Positions 16,829-24,208 of a stretch of DNA of 64,000 nt are shown one piece after another. Under the pieces are notes generated by a model that saw only the letters and a program-made list of their open reading frames with translations, ran no database searches and was not told the DNA's origin. A program made the position numbers and the translations under genes. The DNA is taken from the NCBI GenBank assembly GCA_028285415.1, contig JANQPF010000022.1, forward strand, positions 1 through 64,000, in the 5' to 3' direction. Source of the stretch: Pseudomonadales bacterium (GTDB lineage: Bacteria; Pseudomonadota; Gammaproteobacteria; Pseudomonadales; Azotimanducaceae). The first letter of the stretch is position 1; every line of letters begins with the position of its first letter.

Positions 16829-18207
16829 GCGGCCTCACGCCCGGCAATACGGCCGAAAACGCCGCCGATGGTCATCCCCGTACCCGCACAGTATCCCTTG
16901 CCGAGCACGTTACCGGCCATGATTTCCCCGGCTGCGTAGACGTTCTCGCTGGGTTGACCGTCACTCATCAGCACTCGAGCCCGGGCGTCCACCTTGACGC
17001 CGAGGTAAGTAAACGTAATGCCGGGTCGCAGGGGGTAAGCCAGATATGGAGGCTCATCGAGCGCAAGCGCCCAATGGGTTTTGTCCGGCGAGAGCCCCTG
17101 TGTGCGACAGCCGTCTAGCGCGTCGGGATCGTAGTCGCCGGCCTGCACGGCCGCGTTGTAGCCCGATACCGTTGCCTGCAGCGTGTCCGCTGGCACGTCG
17201 ATGGCCGCAGCGAGCGCCTCGATAGAGTCCGCTTCGACAGGCGGGTACACGGAAGGCATGAAGTTGTCGCGGACCTTGTGATCGACAATGGCGAACGCAA
17301 TCTGATCGGGCTGCTGGGCAACCAGCCTGCCCCAGATGGCATAGCGTTTCGGCCAGAAGTCTTCGCCCTCGTCGTAGAAGCGTTGTCCTGCGCGGTTCAC
17401 GACAATACCGAACGGCACACAGTCGAGACGCGAGACAATGCCCCCGTCGTATTTGGGAGCCCGTGCGTCGATGGCCACGGCGTGACACTGTTGCGGATCA
17501 CCCACCGCGGCGGCGCCGCCGTCCAGAAGCGCGCGCAACACGAGGCCACGGTTGTAAGGCGTGCCGCGAATGAGAAAGTTGTCCGCTGCTTCACCCCAGA
17601 CGTCGCGCATCCAGGCGTCGTTTGCCTGAAACCCGCCGCTCGCGGCGACCACGCTCGAGGTGTCGAGCGTATGCGTTGCTCCGGCGTAACGGACAGTAAG
17701 GGAGCGGCAGCACCCTGCCTCCATCTCGAGCGCAATGACCTCGGCATCGTAGAAGACGGCAACGCCCGCGGTCTCCGCCACTTCGTAGAGCGTATTCATG
17801 AGCGCGCAACCGCCGCCCAGAAAAAACGCATTCGTGCGGCTCAGGTTCAGCGTGCCGCTGAGCGCGGGCTGGAAGTGCACGCCCAGATCGCTGAGCCAGC
17901 AGAGGAGGCTTGCGCTCTCGTCGATGGTCAGACGGGCGAGCGCCTCGTCGGTGGCACCCTGGGTGACGCGTAGTAGATCCTGAAAGTACTCCTCGGCGTC
18001 GTAGCTGCCGGTCAGGGTCACAGCCGGGCCGTCGTGGCGCGCTCGCAGGTTGCGCGTGTGTCGGGAGTTGCCGCCGCGCATCGCCAGAGGTGCGCTTTCG
18101 AGCAGGGTAACGCTGGCGCCTTCCCGCGCCGCGCTGATGGCCGCACACAATCCTGCGTGGCCGCCGCCGATCACCGTTACGTCGGCTTGAGGGAAAGGAG
18201 CAGACAT
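16813..18207 (-). CDS. tcuA: TcuA, FAD-dependent tricarballylate dehydrogenase
   Basis: 464 residues of the fumarate reductase/succinate dehydrogenase flavoprotein fold. The N-terminal dinucleotide-binding motif is V-I-G-G-G-H-A-G-L-C-A-A, followed by L-L-E-S-A-P. The C-terminal FAD motif is Y-A-A-G-E-I-M-A-G-N-V-L-G-K-G-Y-C-A-G-T-G-M-T-I-G-G, as in TcuA. The enzyme oxidises tricarballylate to cis-aconitate, which enters the citric acid cycle. It is the first gene of the cassette; no TcuR-type LysR regulator is visible, and only 56 bases separate it from the divergent gene at 18264. Confidence 0.93.
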   Translation of the reverse strand: MSAPFPQADVTVIGGGHAGLCAAISAAREGASVTLLESAPLAMRGGNSRHTRNLRARHDGPAVTLTGSYDAEEYFQDLLRVTQGATDEALARLTIDESASLLCWLSDLGVHFQPALSGTLNLSRTNAFFLGGGCALMNTLYEVAETAGVAVFYDAEVIALEMEAGCCRSLTVRYAGATHTLDTSSVVAASGGFQANDAWMRDVWGEAADNFLIRGTPYNRGLVLRALLDGGAAAVGDPQQCHAVAIDARAPKYDGGIVSRLDCVPFGIVVNRAGQRFYDEGEDFWPKRYAIWGRLVAQQPDQIAFAIVDHKVRDNFMPSVYPPVEADSIEALAAAIDVPADTLQATVSGYNAAVQAGDYDPDALDGCRTQGLSPDKTHWALALDEPPYLAYPLRPGITFTYLGVKVDARARVLMSDGQPSENVYAAGEIMAGNVLGKGYCAGTGMTIGGVFGRIAGREAACLTR

Positions 18208-18263
18208 GCCGCTAGTGTACGAGGTTCACGACGCGTTCACGAGCGGCGACGCATGGTTGTGAG

Positions 18264-18557
18264 ATGGAAGCCATCGACACCGTCAAAGATCACCTGCGCC
18301 CCAGGCTCGAAGCATTGGTCGAGTATCTGAACGAGAACAACGAAGTCGCCGCGGCGAGCTTCTTCACCAACGTGCTCGTGATTCTCGTTGGACTGGAGCA
18401 CGAGGAGGAGCTCCTGGCGCTATTCATTGAGCTCTCGACCACAGCGTTTCAAGGGTTTCTTTTTGACGAAACGTCCTGGGCCATGACGGATGAAATCCTC
18501 GCGTACGCTGAGCAGGTTGCCCATGCGTTTACCGCCAGCGAGGACGAATCTCACTAG
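18264..18557 (+). CDS. Small acidic helical protein of unknown function
   Basis: 97 residues, mostly helical, acidic, without signal peptide or membrane helix. It starts at ATG 18264 and ends 18 bases before the VOC gene at 18576, so both may form a small operon divergent from tcuA. I recognise no domain. Confidence 0.6.
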   Translation: MEAIDTVKDHLRPRLEALVEYLNENNEVAAASFFTNVLVILVGLEHEEELLALFIELSTTAFQGFLFDETSWAMTDEILAYAEQVAHAFTASEDESH

Positions 18558-18575
18558 GCGCGCTACACTGTGGCG

Positions 18576-19010
18576 ATGCCACAGTCCCCATTTCATTTAG
18601 CCATACAGGTTCGTGACATCGCCGAAGCGCGCGATTTCTATGGCGCGCAGATGGGATTTGCCGAAGGTCGAAGCGACACCGATTGGGTCGACTGGAACAT
18701 GTACGGTCATCAGCTGGTTACCCATCTCAATCCGACGCTCGGGCCGGATGGCCACGTGAATGCCATCCGCAACGGGGTTGATGGCCACGGCGTGCCGGTG
18801 CCGCACTTTGGCGTTGTGCTGACGCTGGACGAGTGGGATGAGCTGCGCATACGCGTAGAGCAGTTTGTTACTGATTTCATCATAGCGCCCTACACCCGCT
18901 TTGCCGGTGAGCCGGGTGAGCAGCGCACGATGTTCTTCACGGATCCGTCCGGCAACGCGCTCGAGTTCAAAGCGTTTGCCGACGTTGAGCGTGACCTTTT
19001 CCGAACTTAA
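18576..19010 (+). CDS. VOC-family (glyoxalase/extradiol dioxygenase fold) protein
   Basis: 144 residues from ATG 18576 (a GTG two codons earlier is the alternative). The VOC start F-H-L-A-I-Q-V-R-D-I-A-E-A-R-D-F-Y-G-A-Q-M-G-F and the end M-F-F-T-D-P-S-G-N-A-L-E-F-K-A-F are typical. The His in the first strand (F-H-L-A-I), a His in L-V-T-H-L-N and the Glu in L-E-F-K fit metal binding. Substrate unknown. Its last 4 bases overlap the end of the convergent LLM oxidoreductase gene. Confidence 0.85.
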   Translation: MPQSPFHLAIQVRDIAEARDFYGAQMGFAEGRSDTDWVDWNMYGHQLVTHLNPTLGPDGHVNAIRNGVDGHGVPVPHFGVVLTLDEWDELRIRVEQFVTDFIIAPYTRFAGEPGEQRTMFFTDPSGNALEFKAFADVERDLFRT

Positions 19011-19864
19011 GCCGCCAGCGCTTCGAGCAGCGTCCAATCGGGTTGGCCACCCATGCCCGCACCGACGGGAATGATCACAACGCGTGTCGCGCCGGCATCG
19101 TACTGTGCCTGAATGCGCGCCCGCAGCGTTGCTTCGTCGCCCCAGGCGACCACCGCGTCGATCAGCGCGTTGCTGCCGCCGTCCACGAAATCCTGATCGT
19201 CGAAACCCAGACCCCGCCAGGCTCGATGGTAGTAATCGAGACCAACGTAGTAGGCGATGGCCTTGCGCGCGGTTGCCCTTGCCGTGTCGGGATTGTCGTC
19301 GTGCAGGCAGAAGAGCATCGTGTTGAGAGACGCGTCAGGACCCAGCGCTTTCCGCGCGGACCGTGCGTGCTCGACAGGCATGAGATACGTGTTTGCCCCG
19401 TCCGCAAGCTTAGCGACTGTGGCAAGCATTTTCGGACCGTGAGCGGCGACGTGAACCGGGTATTCCACTTGGGGGCAGGTGAGCTTCACCTTACTCATGG
19501 CGTTCAGGTAGTCGGTCAGCTTGGTGATGGGGTTCTGCCACGCGTGGCCCCGCGCTTTGTTGAGACCGGCGTTGGATACGCCAAGCCCCAGAATGAATCG
19601 TCCGTCGGATAGCTCCGCCAGCGCGCTTGCCGAAGCCACCGTGGCGGCCGGGTCGCGCGCGTAGATGTTGGCGATGCCCGTGGCGAGCTTGATGCGCTCG
19701 GTGGCGGCCAGCAGAAATCCGGAAGTGGCGAAAGGATCGCGTGTGAAAAGCTCAGGCAGCCACAGCGATTCGTAGCCAAGCGCGTCGAGCCGCCGTGCGT
19801 AATTGATGAATTCTCCCGCGTCGAGCCGGTCGGTGTTGAAGAGCACACCCGTTGTCATGATCAA
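19007..19864 (-). CDS. LLM-class (luciferase-like, F420- or FMN-dependent) oxidoreductase
   Basis: 285 residues. A luciferase-like monooxygenase TIM barrel: A-R-R-L-D-A-L-G-Y-E-S-L-W-L-P-E, then I-K-L-A-T-G-I-A-N-I-Y-A-R-D-P, and G-R-F-I-L-G-L-G-V-S in the middle, as in the TIGR036xx 'F420-dependent' group. The cofactor in proteobacteria is uncertain. The start overlaps the stop of the preceding GST gene (ATGA), so the two are cotranscribed. Substrate unknown. Confidence 0.87.
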   Translation of the reverse strand: MIMTTGVLFNTDRLDAGEFINYARRLDALGYESLWLPELFTRDPFATSGFLLAATERIKLATGIANIYARDPAATVASASALAELSDGRFILGLGVSNAGLNKARGHAWQNPITKLTDYLNAMSKVKLTCPQVEYPVHVAAHGPKMLATVAKLADGANTYLMPVEHARSARKALGPDASLNTMLFCLHDDNPDTARATARKAIAYYVGLDYYHRAWRGLGFDDQDFVDGGSNALIDAVVAWGDEATLRARIQAQYDAGATRVVIIPVGAGMGGQPDWTLLEALAA

Positions 19865-20469
19865 CCCCGCCAGCGCGTGGCATCGAACGCGGGCAGCGCA
19901 TTGGCGCGCGCCGCGAGCGCAATCAGACGCGGACCGGCATCAGCCGCGATCCCGGGCGCCGCGATGGCGGCAAAGTCGTAGGCGACCACCGCGTTCACGT
20001 CCGCCATGTTGGGCACTTCGCCGCCGAAAAAGCCCTCTTCGGAAACCGCTTCGTCGAGTGCCTGCAGGCCGGCGAGAGCCTGACCCAGGACCTTTTCCCG
20101 GTAAGGCTCGTGCACTTTCTCTTCAGGGCGTTTGCTGCGTTCGTACGCCGCAACCAGCACCTTCTCCATGACACCAATCGCAATCGTTGAGATGCGCCAG
20201 ACGCGTCTGCGTTCGGGACCCGATGCGGGACAGAGCTGGTGATCGGGGTCGGCTGTCTGCAGGACGTGGTCGAAGATGGCGGCGCTGTCGAGGATGGCGT
20301 CCTCTTCGCCGATGTCGAGTGCGGGCACACGCGCCAGCGGATTGTACGGCGCCAGCGCGTCCACCTCATCAGTGGTGATTTCGCGCTGCTCGTACTCGAG
20401 CCCGGCCAGCTGCATGAGCGTGGCCGAACGCCGCACAAACGGTGACAGATAGCGGCCAATGAGTATCAT
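19861..20469 (-). CDS. Glutathione S-transferase family protein
   Basis: 202 residues from ATG 20467-20469; the longer open frame upstream is not GST-like. The thioredoxin-like N-terminal domain begins M-I-L-I-G-R-Y-L-S-P-F-V-R-R, with S-P-F-x-R as the likely glutathione-activating loop and V-P-A-L-D with its cis-Pro, followed by an E/D-S-A-A-I motif for the gamma-glutamyl group (I-L-D-S-A-A-I-F). An all-helical C-terminal domain follows, with P-N-M-A-D-V-N-A-V-V-A-Y as its N-capping box. Coupled to the LLM oxidoreductase gene. Confidence 0.88.
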   Translation of the reverse strand: MILIGRYLSPFVRRSATLMQLAGLEYEQREITTDEVDALAPYNPLARVPALDIGEEDAILDSAAIFDHVLQTADPDHQLCPASGPERRRVWRISTIAIGVMEKVLVAAYERSKRPEEKVHEPYREKVLGQALAGLQALDEAVSEEGFFGGEVPNMADVNAVVAYDFAAIAAPGIAADAGPRLIALAARANALPAFDATRWRG

Positions 20470-20524
20470 CTGTGTCTCCCCGAAAATCGTCGCGGCCAAG
20501 CATAGCAAGATCGCGCAAGCCGCA

Positions 20525-21118
20525 GTGGAGGAAGCTGCCATCGAAGCCCGTTTCGAAACCGTCGACAGTCTGCGGATTGGCCTCATTGCCGATACGCACA
20601 TGCCCGGCACCATCGCGTCGCTCTGGCCGCAGATCTACGATGGTTTCGCCGACGTCGACTGCATTCTGCATGCCGGGGACCTGCACGTCGCGGCAGTCAT
20701 CGACGAGCTCGAGGCGATGGCACCCACCTACGTGTGTGCGGGCAACGGCGATCTCGACGTGCGTCATCACCGGTTGCAGGAACGCTGGGAGGGTAACCTC
20801 GCCGGGCTCAACGTTGGCCTCATTCATCGATTCCCGACGCCGCGACGGGCGGACGAGGCACGTCTCGAGAAAAAGCTCACCCAGCACTTCGGTCACACCG
20901 GACTCGAAGTGGTAATCTACGGCCACACCCATCTTGCGGAGGTGCACAGCGTCGCCGGCCGTACGTACATCAACCCCGGATCGCCCACGCTACCGAACAA
21001 CCAGTCAACCCGTCATGGCACCGTGGGCTTTCTGAACATCCGTCCGGAAGGGGCAGAGGTTGAGCTCATGCAGATCAACGACAATGGACTGGAGCTTGTG
21101 GTCAGCCACGCGATTTGA
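20525..21118 (+). CDS. YfcE/MJ0936-type metallophosphoesterase
   Basis: Calcineurin-like phosphoesterase: G-L-I-A-D-T-H-M-P (first metal motif), I-L-H-A-G-D-L-H, C-A-G-N-G-D-L-D (G-N-x-D), then Y-G-H-T-H-L-A at the end with I-N-P-G-S-P. This is the complete motif set of the YfcE-type family, which are cytoplasmic Mn-dependent phosphodiesterases of unclear natural substrate. Start choice is uncertain: the frame opens at ATG 20459, which lies inside the divergent GST gene's first codons; GTG 20525 puts the start a usual distance before the first motif. Confidence 0.82.
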   Translation: MEEAAIEARFETVDSLRIGLIADTHMPGTIASLWPQIYDGFADVDCILHAGDLHVAAVIDELEAMAPTYVCAGNGDLDVRHHRLQERWEGNLAGLNVGLIHRFPTPRRADEARLEKKLTQHFGHTGLEVVIYGHTHLAEVHSVAGRTYINPGSPTLPNNQSTRHGTVGFLNIRPEGAEVELMQINDNGLELVVSHAI

Positions 21119-21131
21119 GCGATGGCGGGGC

Positions 21132-21172
21132 GCGTTGCAGGCGGTTTTTTGCAACGCACTTTAGGGTAGAAT
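21132..21172 (+). promoter_or_regulatory. Stem-loop and probable tRNA promoter with GC-rich discriminator
   Basis: An 8-base inverted repeat GCGTTGCA (21132-21139) / TGCAACGC (21150-21157) with a 10-base loop follows the phosphoesterase gene. A -10-like TAGAAT sits at 21167-21172, followed by the C/G-rich run CCCCGCCCC before the tRNA. G/C-rich discriminators are usual at growth-rate-controlled stable RNA promoters. The -35 is weak (T-rich stretch around 21144-21149), so this is a tentative call. Confidence 0.4.
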
Positions 21173-21183
21173 CCCCGCCCCAC

Positions 21184-21260
21184 GCTCCCGTAGCTCAGCT
21201 GGATAGAGTGTCGGCCTCCGAAGCCGAAGGTCGCGCGTTCGAATCGCGCCGGGAGCGCCA
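21184..21260 (+). tRNA. tRNA-Arg (anticodon CCG)
   Basis: A 77-base cloverleaf: acceptor stem GCTCCCG pairing with CGGGAGC, D-arm GCTCAGCTGGATAGAG, anticodon stem TCGGC / GCCGA around loop CTCCGAA with anticodon CCG at 21218-21220, T-arm GCGCG-TTCGAAT-CGCGC, discriminator G and encoded CCA ending at 21260. It decodes CGG. An A+T-richer stretch with an integrase remnant at its far end starts directly after it, so this tRNA is a plausible attachment site. Confidence 0.96.
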
Positions 21261-21721
21261 GTAACTTCCTGTTTTCTAAAGCAAATACTAATAGTTCTGT
21301 TGTTAGATTGAGGGAAGTTAGTTTCTATCGCAACTATGTGAATGCTGCTGTATCGCTCGGGTGTGTCTTGCAAGCTTTCTAGCCAATACACAGTCGTTAC
21401 TAGTCAGCTTTTCTGTTCTCAGATGGAGCATGGTTAACTCGAACCAGAGAGCCTCCATCCTGTCCACATCGAGGTTGTGGCGTTTGCTATCGCTTCAAAT
21501 CTGGCTTGCCGCAGTTTGCCGGGGACATTCCAAGCTCGCTATTCTAATTGCGCCTTCTCCTTTGTCTCTTCGTTTAACTGAGCTGTTTTCTCAGTTTTCA
21601 CGGAATTTTCCATCTACCTCAGTCCTCACGTCTAACGCTTTAGGCTCGACTTGAGGGACATCGTATCTAGAGTTCCCCGCGGTTAGAACTCGGAGTTTTA
21701 TTGATCGCCAGAATAGCTGAC
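21261..21721. other. 461-bp stretch after the tRNA, no credible gene
   Basis: A+T-rich and without a convincing coding frame; a 97-codon frame at 21361-21654 has no protein-like features. An 8-base inverted repeat, TAACTTCC (21262-21269) and GGAAGTTA (21314-21321), begins right after the tRNA end; it may be chance, a tRNA terminator arm or an integrase arm site. Confidence 0.4.
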
Positions 21722-22237
21722 TTAGATTCTTTCGCAGAATTTCAGGACCACAAATGGGCTCATATTATTGTGGGGTTCGTTACCGCCAGTGGCGCCCATT
21801 GCACCGTGGTTTTGGATTGGAATTCGAGCATTGCTTTGGTGATGTTCTACGGAATAGCCTCCATACGCGACTATCCCTGAGTGCCTGTGAGAAGGCATCT
21901 GTTCGACCGTTAGCGTTTCGGTTTCTGTGCCTCCTGACTCCCCTACTTCGCGCTGTGACAGTCTCCTGTCGTTCTGATCTCGATTGCCTTCACCCGCTCC
22001 TAACACCATTCGGCCGTTTGCGGGAGTGAAGTCTGTCCAACCTTGAGGACACTCTTGCAAGTTAAACGCCATCACTGCGCCTCGAGGAACAGCGATTCTA
22101 TGCTGGACCTTTGATTGTAAAGCTGCCTCTACAGCTACCTGGGCGCAGTCGGCTACGGTCGTACACACCTCAGCCGCTGCCGCATAGTTGAGACTACAAA
22201 ACAGGAATGATGCAAGAAGTGAGGACATTACTTTCAA
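21722..22237 (-). CDS. Secreted protein with phage tail-collar-like C-terminus
   Basis: 171 residues with an N-terminal signal peptide (MKVMSSLLASFLFCSLNYAAAA). From about residue 50 the sequence follows the tail-collar/tail-fibre pattern: G-A-V-M-A-F-N, C-P-Q-G-W-T-D-F, N-G-R-M-V-L-G-A-G, G-G-T-E-T-E-T-L-T-V-E-Q-M-P-S-H-R-H, and the closing P-H-N-N-M-S-P-F-V-V-L-K-F-C. Phage collar proteins have no signal peptide, so this is probably a surface or periplasmic protein built on the same fold. It is the last gene of a four-gene minus-strand operon in the island. Confidence 0.75.
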   Translation of the reverse strand: MKVMSSLLASFLFCSLNYAAAAEVCTTVADCAQVAVEAALQSKVQHRIAVPRGAVMAFNLQECPQGWTDFTPANGRMVLGAGEGNRDQNDRRLSQREVGESGGTETETLTVEQMPSHRHSGIVAYGGYSVEHHQSNARIPIQNHGAMGATGGNEPHNNMSPFVVLKFCERI

Positions 22238-22259
22238 GTTGTTTACTCCTGAATACAGA

Positions 22260-23015
22260 TCAATCCACTCTTAGGATCTCGGTCCAAGGCTTGTTTAGGC
22301 GCTCGAACTCCAAATAATCACGTACGAAGATAATTGACTGATTTTGATCGATGTAATGGCACTGTGTGAGCCGGGCGAGTCTGGCAAGATTCAAATAGGT
22401 CGAAACGATGATGTACGCATCATCGGTGGCCGTGAGATTCGCTAGTCTGGCTTGTCTTTGCTGTTTTACCGCTCTATATGCTATGTCAGGATCAGGAATG
22501 TCTATTGGTTCGATTTCTGTTCCAGCGACTCTTAGACCGAAGAACGTAAAGTTCGGATCTGCCGCGCGAAGAGTGTTTACGGCGTCTGCAAGTGCTCGCT
22601 TCAGAGAATCTGTTGCAAAAACTTCACTTGCACACTGCACTCGATAAACGATGTCAATCGCATCTTGATAAATCCGTTCTTCAAGTGCTTCGGCTCTTGC
22701 AGCTAACTCAAGAAGAGTATTTTCGGCGCGCTGCCCCGTCTGTTCGATCGACTCGGTAATCAGTCGCGCGATCGAATCTATTTCGCTCAGATAGTCGCGA
22801 ATGTCCCGATCCGTTTCCTCTTGGATTAGCTTTAGCTGTATAAGAGCCCGATCCAACGCGTCTGATGCTGTCTTCGCTGCCGACCCTGCGTTCAATGGAT
22901 CGGTAACCAACCCTGCTGCATCGTCCAACACAGTAGCAGCTCGCGTGTTACTGCATACTAATATTGTCAGAATTAGGAGCGTGCCATGTAAGAACGTCAT
23001 TAGTTCACCGAACAT
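22260..23015 (-). CDS. Secreted helical (coiled-coil) protein of unknown function
   Basis: 251 residues; a signal peptide is likely (T-F-L-H-G-T-L-L-I-L-T-I-L-V-C-S-N-T-R-A). The next 110 residues are strongly helical with heptad-like patterns (L-I-Q-L-K-L-I-Q-E-E-T-D-R-D-I-R-D-Y-L). The C-terminal half has two cysteines (V-Q-C-A-S, T-Q-C-H-Y). I know no family. It begins at the base next to the preceding gene's stop and 22 bases before the collar-like gene, so all are one operon. Confidence 0.65.
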   Translation of the reverse strand: MFGELMTFLHGTLLILTILVCSNTRAATVLDDAAGLVTDPLNAGSAAKTASDALDRALIQLKLIQEETDRDIRDYLSEIDSIARLITESIEQTGQRAENTLLELAARAEALEERIYQDAIDIVYRVQCASEVFATDSLKRALADAVNTLRAADPNFTFFGLRVAGTEIEPIDIPDPDIAYRAVKQQRQARLANLTATDDAYIIVSTYLNLARLARLTQCHYIDQNQSIIFVRDYLEFERLNKPWTEILRVD

Positions 23016-23204
23016 CTAGCGAGGAGTTTTTCGAGGATCGTTTTTCCTCTGATACGTTTGCTCTTCCTGGATCTGACCATCTTGTTTATGGATGCGTACT
23101 GAGCCCGTCTTGTTGCTCATGCAGCCCCTCACCTTGTCTATGGTCTCTGCGTTGGTGTGCCGGTGACGACAGCTCGGTTTGAACCCGCTTCTTCCATTCG
23201 CCAT
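23016..23204 (-). CDS. Small basic protein in the RHH operon
   Basis: 62 residues, rich in Lys, Arg, His and Gln, with C-R-H-R-H near the N-terminus and another Cys in R-G-C-M. It lies 3 bases after the RHH gene and directly abuts the secreted-protein gene, so its position is that of a toxin in an antitoxin-first operon, but nothing in the sequence resembles a known toxin. It may also be a small accessory DNA-binding protein. Function unknown. Confidence 0.5.
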   Translation of the reverse strand: MANGRSGFKPSCRHRHTNAETIDKVRGCMSNKTGSVRIHKQDGQIQEEQTYQRKNDPRKTPR

Positions 23205-23207
23205 ATG

Positions 23208-23468
23208 TCACCCCTCATAGTGGCGTGATACTTGCCCAGTGCCATCTGAGTGTCCTCGTGTACTGTTAGTCCGCGCCGCCCCCCGCCGGTTGGTCACATC
23301 TACGTCGTCAAATAGATCTGCTTGCCTAGGCGACGGTTCATTTACATAGCCCTGCATGAACTCTCTGATTGCTTGGGCGGCGGTTTGGCCCCGCGCCTTA
23401 CAGGTCAGCAGGAACTGCTCTCGCAATTCACGATCTACCCTGATTCTCATGCCCACGTCTTTCATCAC
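23208..23468 (-). CDS. Ribbon-helix-helix DNA-binding protein (RelB/ParD-like)
   Basis: 86 residues. The N-terminal half fits a ribbon-helix-helix domain: strand G-M-R-I-R-V-D, then helix R-E-L-R-E-Q-F-L-L-T-C-K-A-R-G and helix T-A-A-Q-A-I-R-E-F-M-Q-G-Y, as in RelB/DinJ-like antitoxins and plasmid repressors. The C-terminal half is polar and probably disordered, a usual place for a toxin-binding tail. A perfect palindrome lies 14 bases upstream of its ATG, which is the expected position for an autoregulatory operator. It opens a four-gene operon. Confidence 0.75.
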   Translation of the reverse strand: MMKDVGMRIRVDRELREQFLLTCKARGQTAAQAIREFMQGYVNEPSPRQADLFDDVDVTNRRGAARTNSTRGHSDGTGQVSRHYEG

Positions 23469-23481
23469 GCCAGTTTAGCTG

Positions 23482-23505
23482 ATGGCTACACATATGTGTA
23501 GCCAT
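23482..23505. promoter_or_regulatory. Perfect 24-bp palindrome, likely operator of the RHH protein
   Basis: The left arm ATGGCTACACAT (23482-23493) is followed directly by its exact reverse complement (23494-23505), with no spacer or mismatch. It lies 14 bases before the RHH start codon (23468, minus strand) and about 185 bases before the plus-strand wHTH/HEPN operon. RHH dimers bind short repeats as tandem dimers, and the core TACACATATGTGTA contains two inverted TACA/TGTA half sites. It could control both divergent operons. Confidence 0.7.
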
Positions 23506-23689
23506 AGTGCCCAACACCTGGTATCTTCCGCGCCGGAATATCAGTAATTGCCCCAGTTGTCCGGAGAGATAGCGGGTTCCACTGAGATAATGAGGACTGT
23601 GCAACTCGGACTTCGCCGCTGGACCATTCCTGGTTCTTCGCATGACTTCTCGGGTCGCCAGAAAATAGACCCTGCTGAGGAGAACAATT

Positions 23690-24208
23690 GTGTGCGATGG
23701 CGACAGTAAATTGGCTCCGGACAAATCTCGAATCCGCATCAAGTTAGGCGGCCTGGAAATCGAGTTCGAAGGTACTGAAGCGTACTTGGAAAAGAACCTA
23801 CCTGAATTGGTCGAGATGCTCGCTACGATCGAGCCGCCTGAAAACTATGACGAAGAAGACACAGAAGGGGAACTCCTAGAAGCGTCTGGAGACAAGTCGA
23901 AGCAGAAGTTAGACATGTCGACCAGTATGATCGCGAATAAGCTCAACGCGAATAGTGGAGGAGCTCTCATCTTGGCTGCATGCGCCCATCTTCACCTAGT
24001 AAAAGGTCACGACAAATACACTCGGTCAAACATCCTGGCAGAAATGCAGACTGCGACAAGCTATTACAAAGCCACCTATAGCAAAAACCTCAGCAACTAC
24101 TTCAAAGCGTTGGTTAAGTCTGGTGATCTTAATGAGCTTGGTGAAAAAACGTACTCGTTGCATGAGACGAGAGTTGTGAAGCTCGTGGGGGAACTAGGTG
24201 GCAAGTGA
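23690..24208 (+). CDS. Island operon protein 1: beta-hairpin domain plus winged helix
   Basis: 172 residues from GTG 23690, supported by GAGGAG at 23677-23682, a good ribosome site. Residues 13-45 (I-R-I-K-L-G-G-L-E-I-E-F-E-G, then a helix) form a short beta-hairpin-helix unit seen at the N-terminus of many uncharacterised prokaryotic proteins. An acidic linker follows (about 50-75), and residues 80-172 form a winged-helix-like domain (A-L-I-L-A-A-C-A-H-L ... Y-T-R-S-N-I-L-A-E-M ... L-S-N-Y-F-K-A-L-V-K-S-G-D-L). No enzyme motif is visible. Its end overlaps the next gene by 11 bases. Confidence 0.65.
   Translation: MCDGDSKLAPDKSRIRIKLGGLEIEFEGTEAYLEKNLPELVEMLATIEPPENYDEEDTEGELLEASGDKSKQKLDMSTSMIANKLNANSGGALILAACAHLHLVKGHDKYTRSNILAEMQTATSYYKATYSKNLSNYFKALVKSGDLNELGEKTYSLHETRVVKLVGELGGK

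Noticed and set aside
21161-21391. Minus-strand frame of 76 codons over the tRNA
   Set aside because: It is the antisense of tRNA-Arg (the G-A-I-R-T-R-D-L-R-L pattern often misannotated as a protein).
23428-23742. 104-codon minus-strand frame upstream of the RHH gene
   Set aside because: It spans the palindrome and the promoter of the opposite operon and has no recognisable features.
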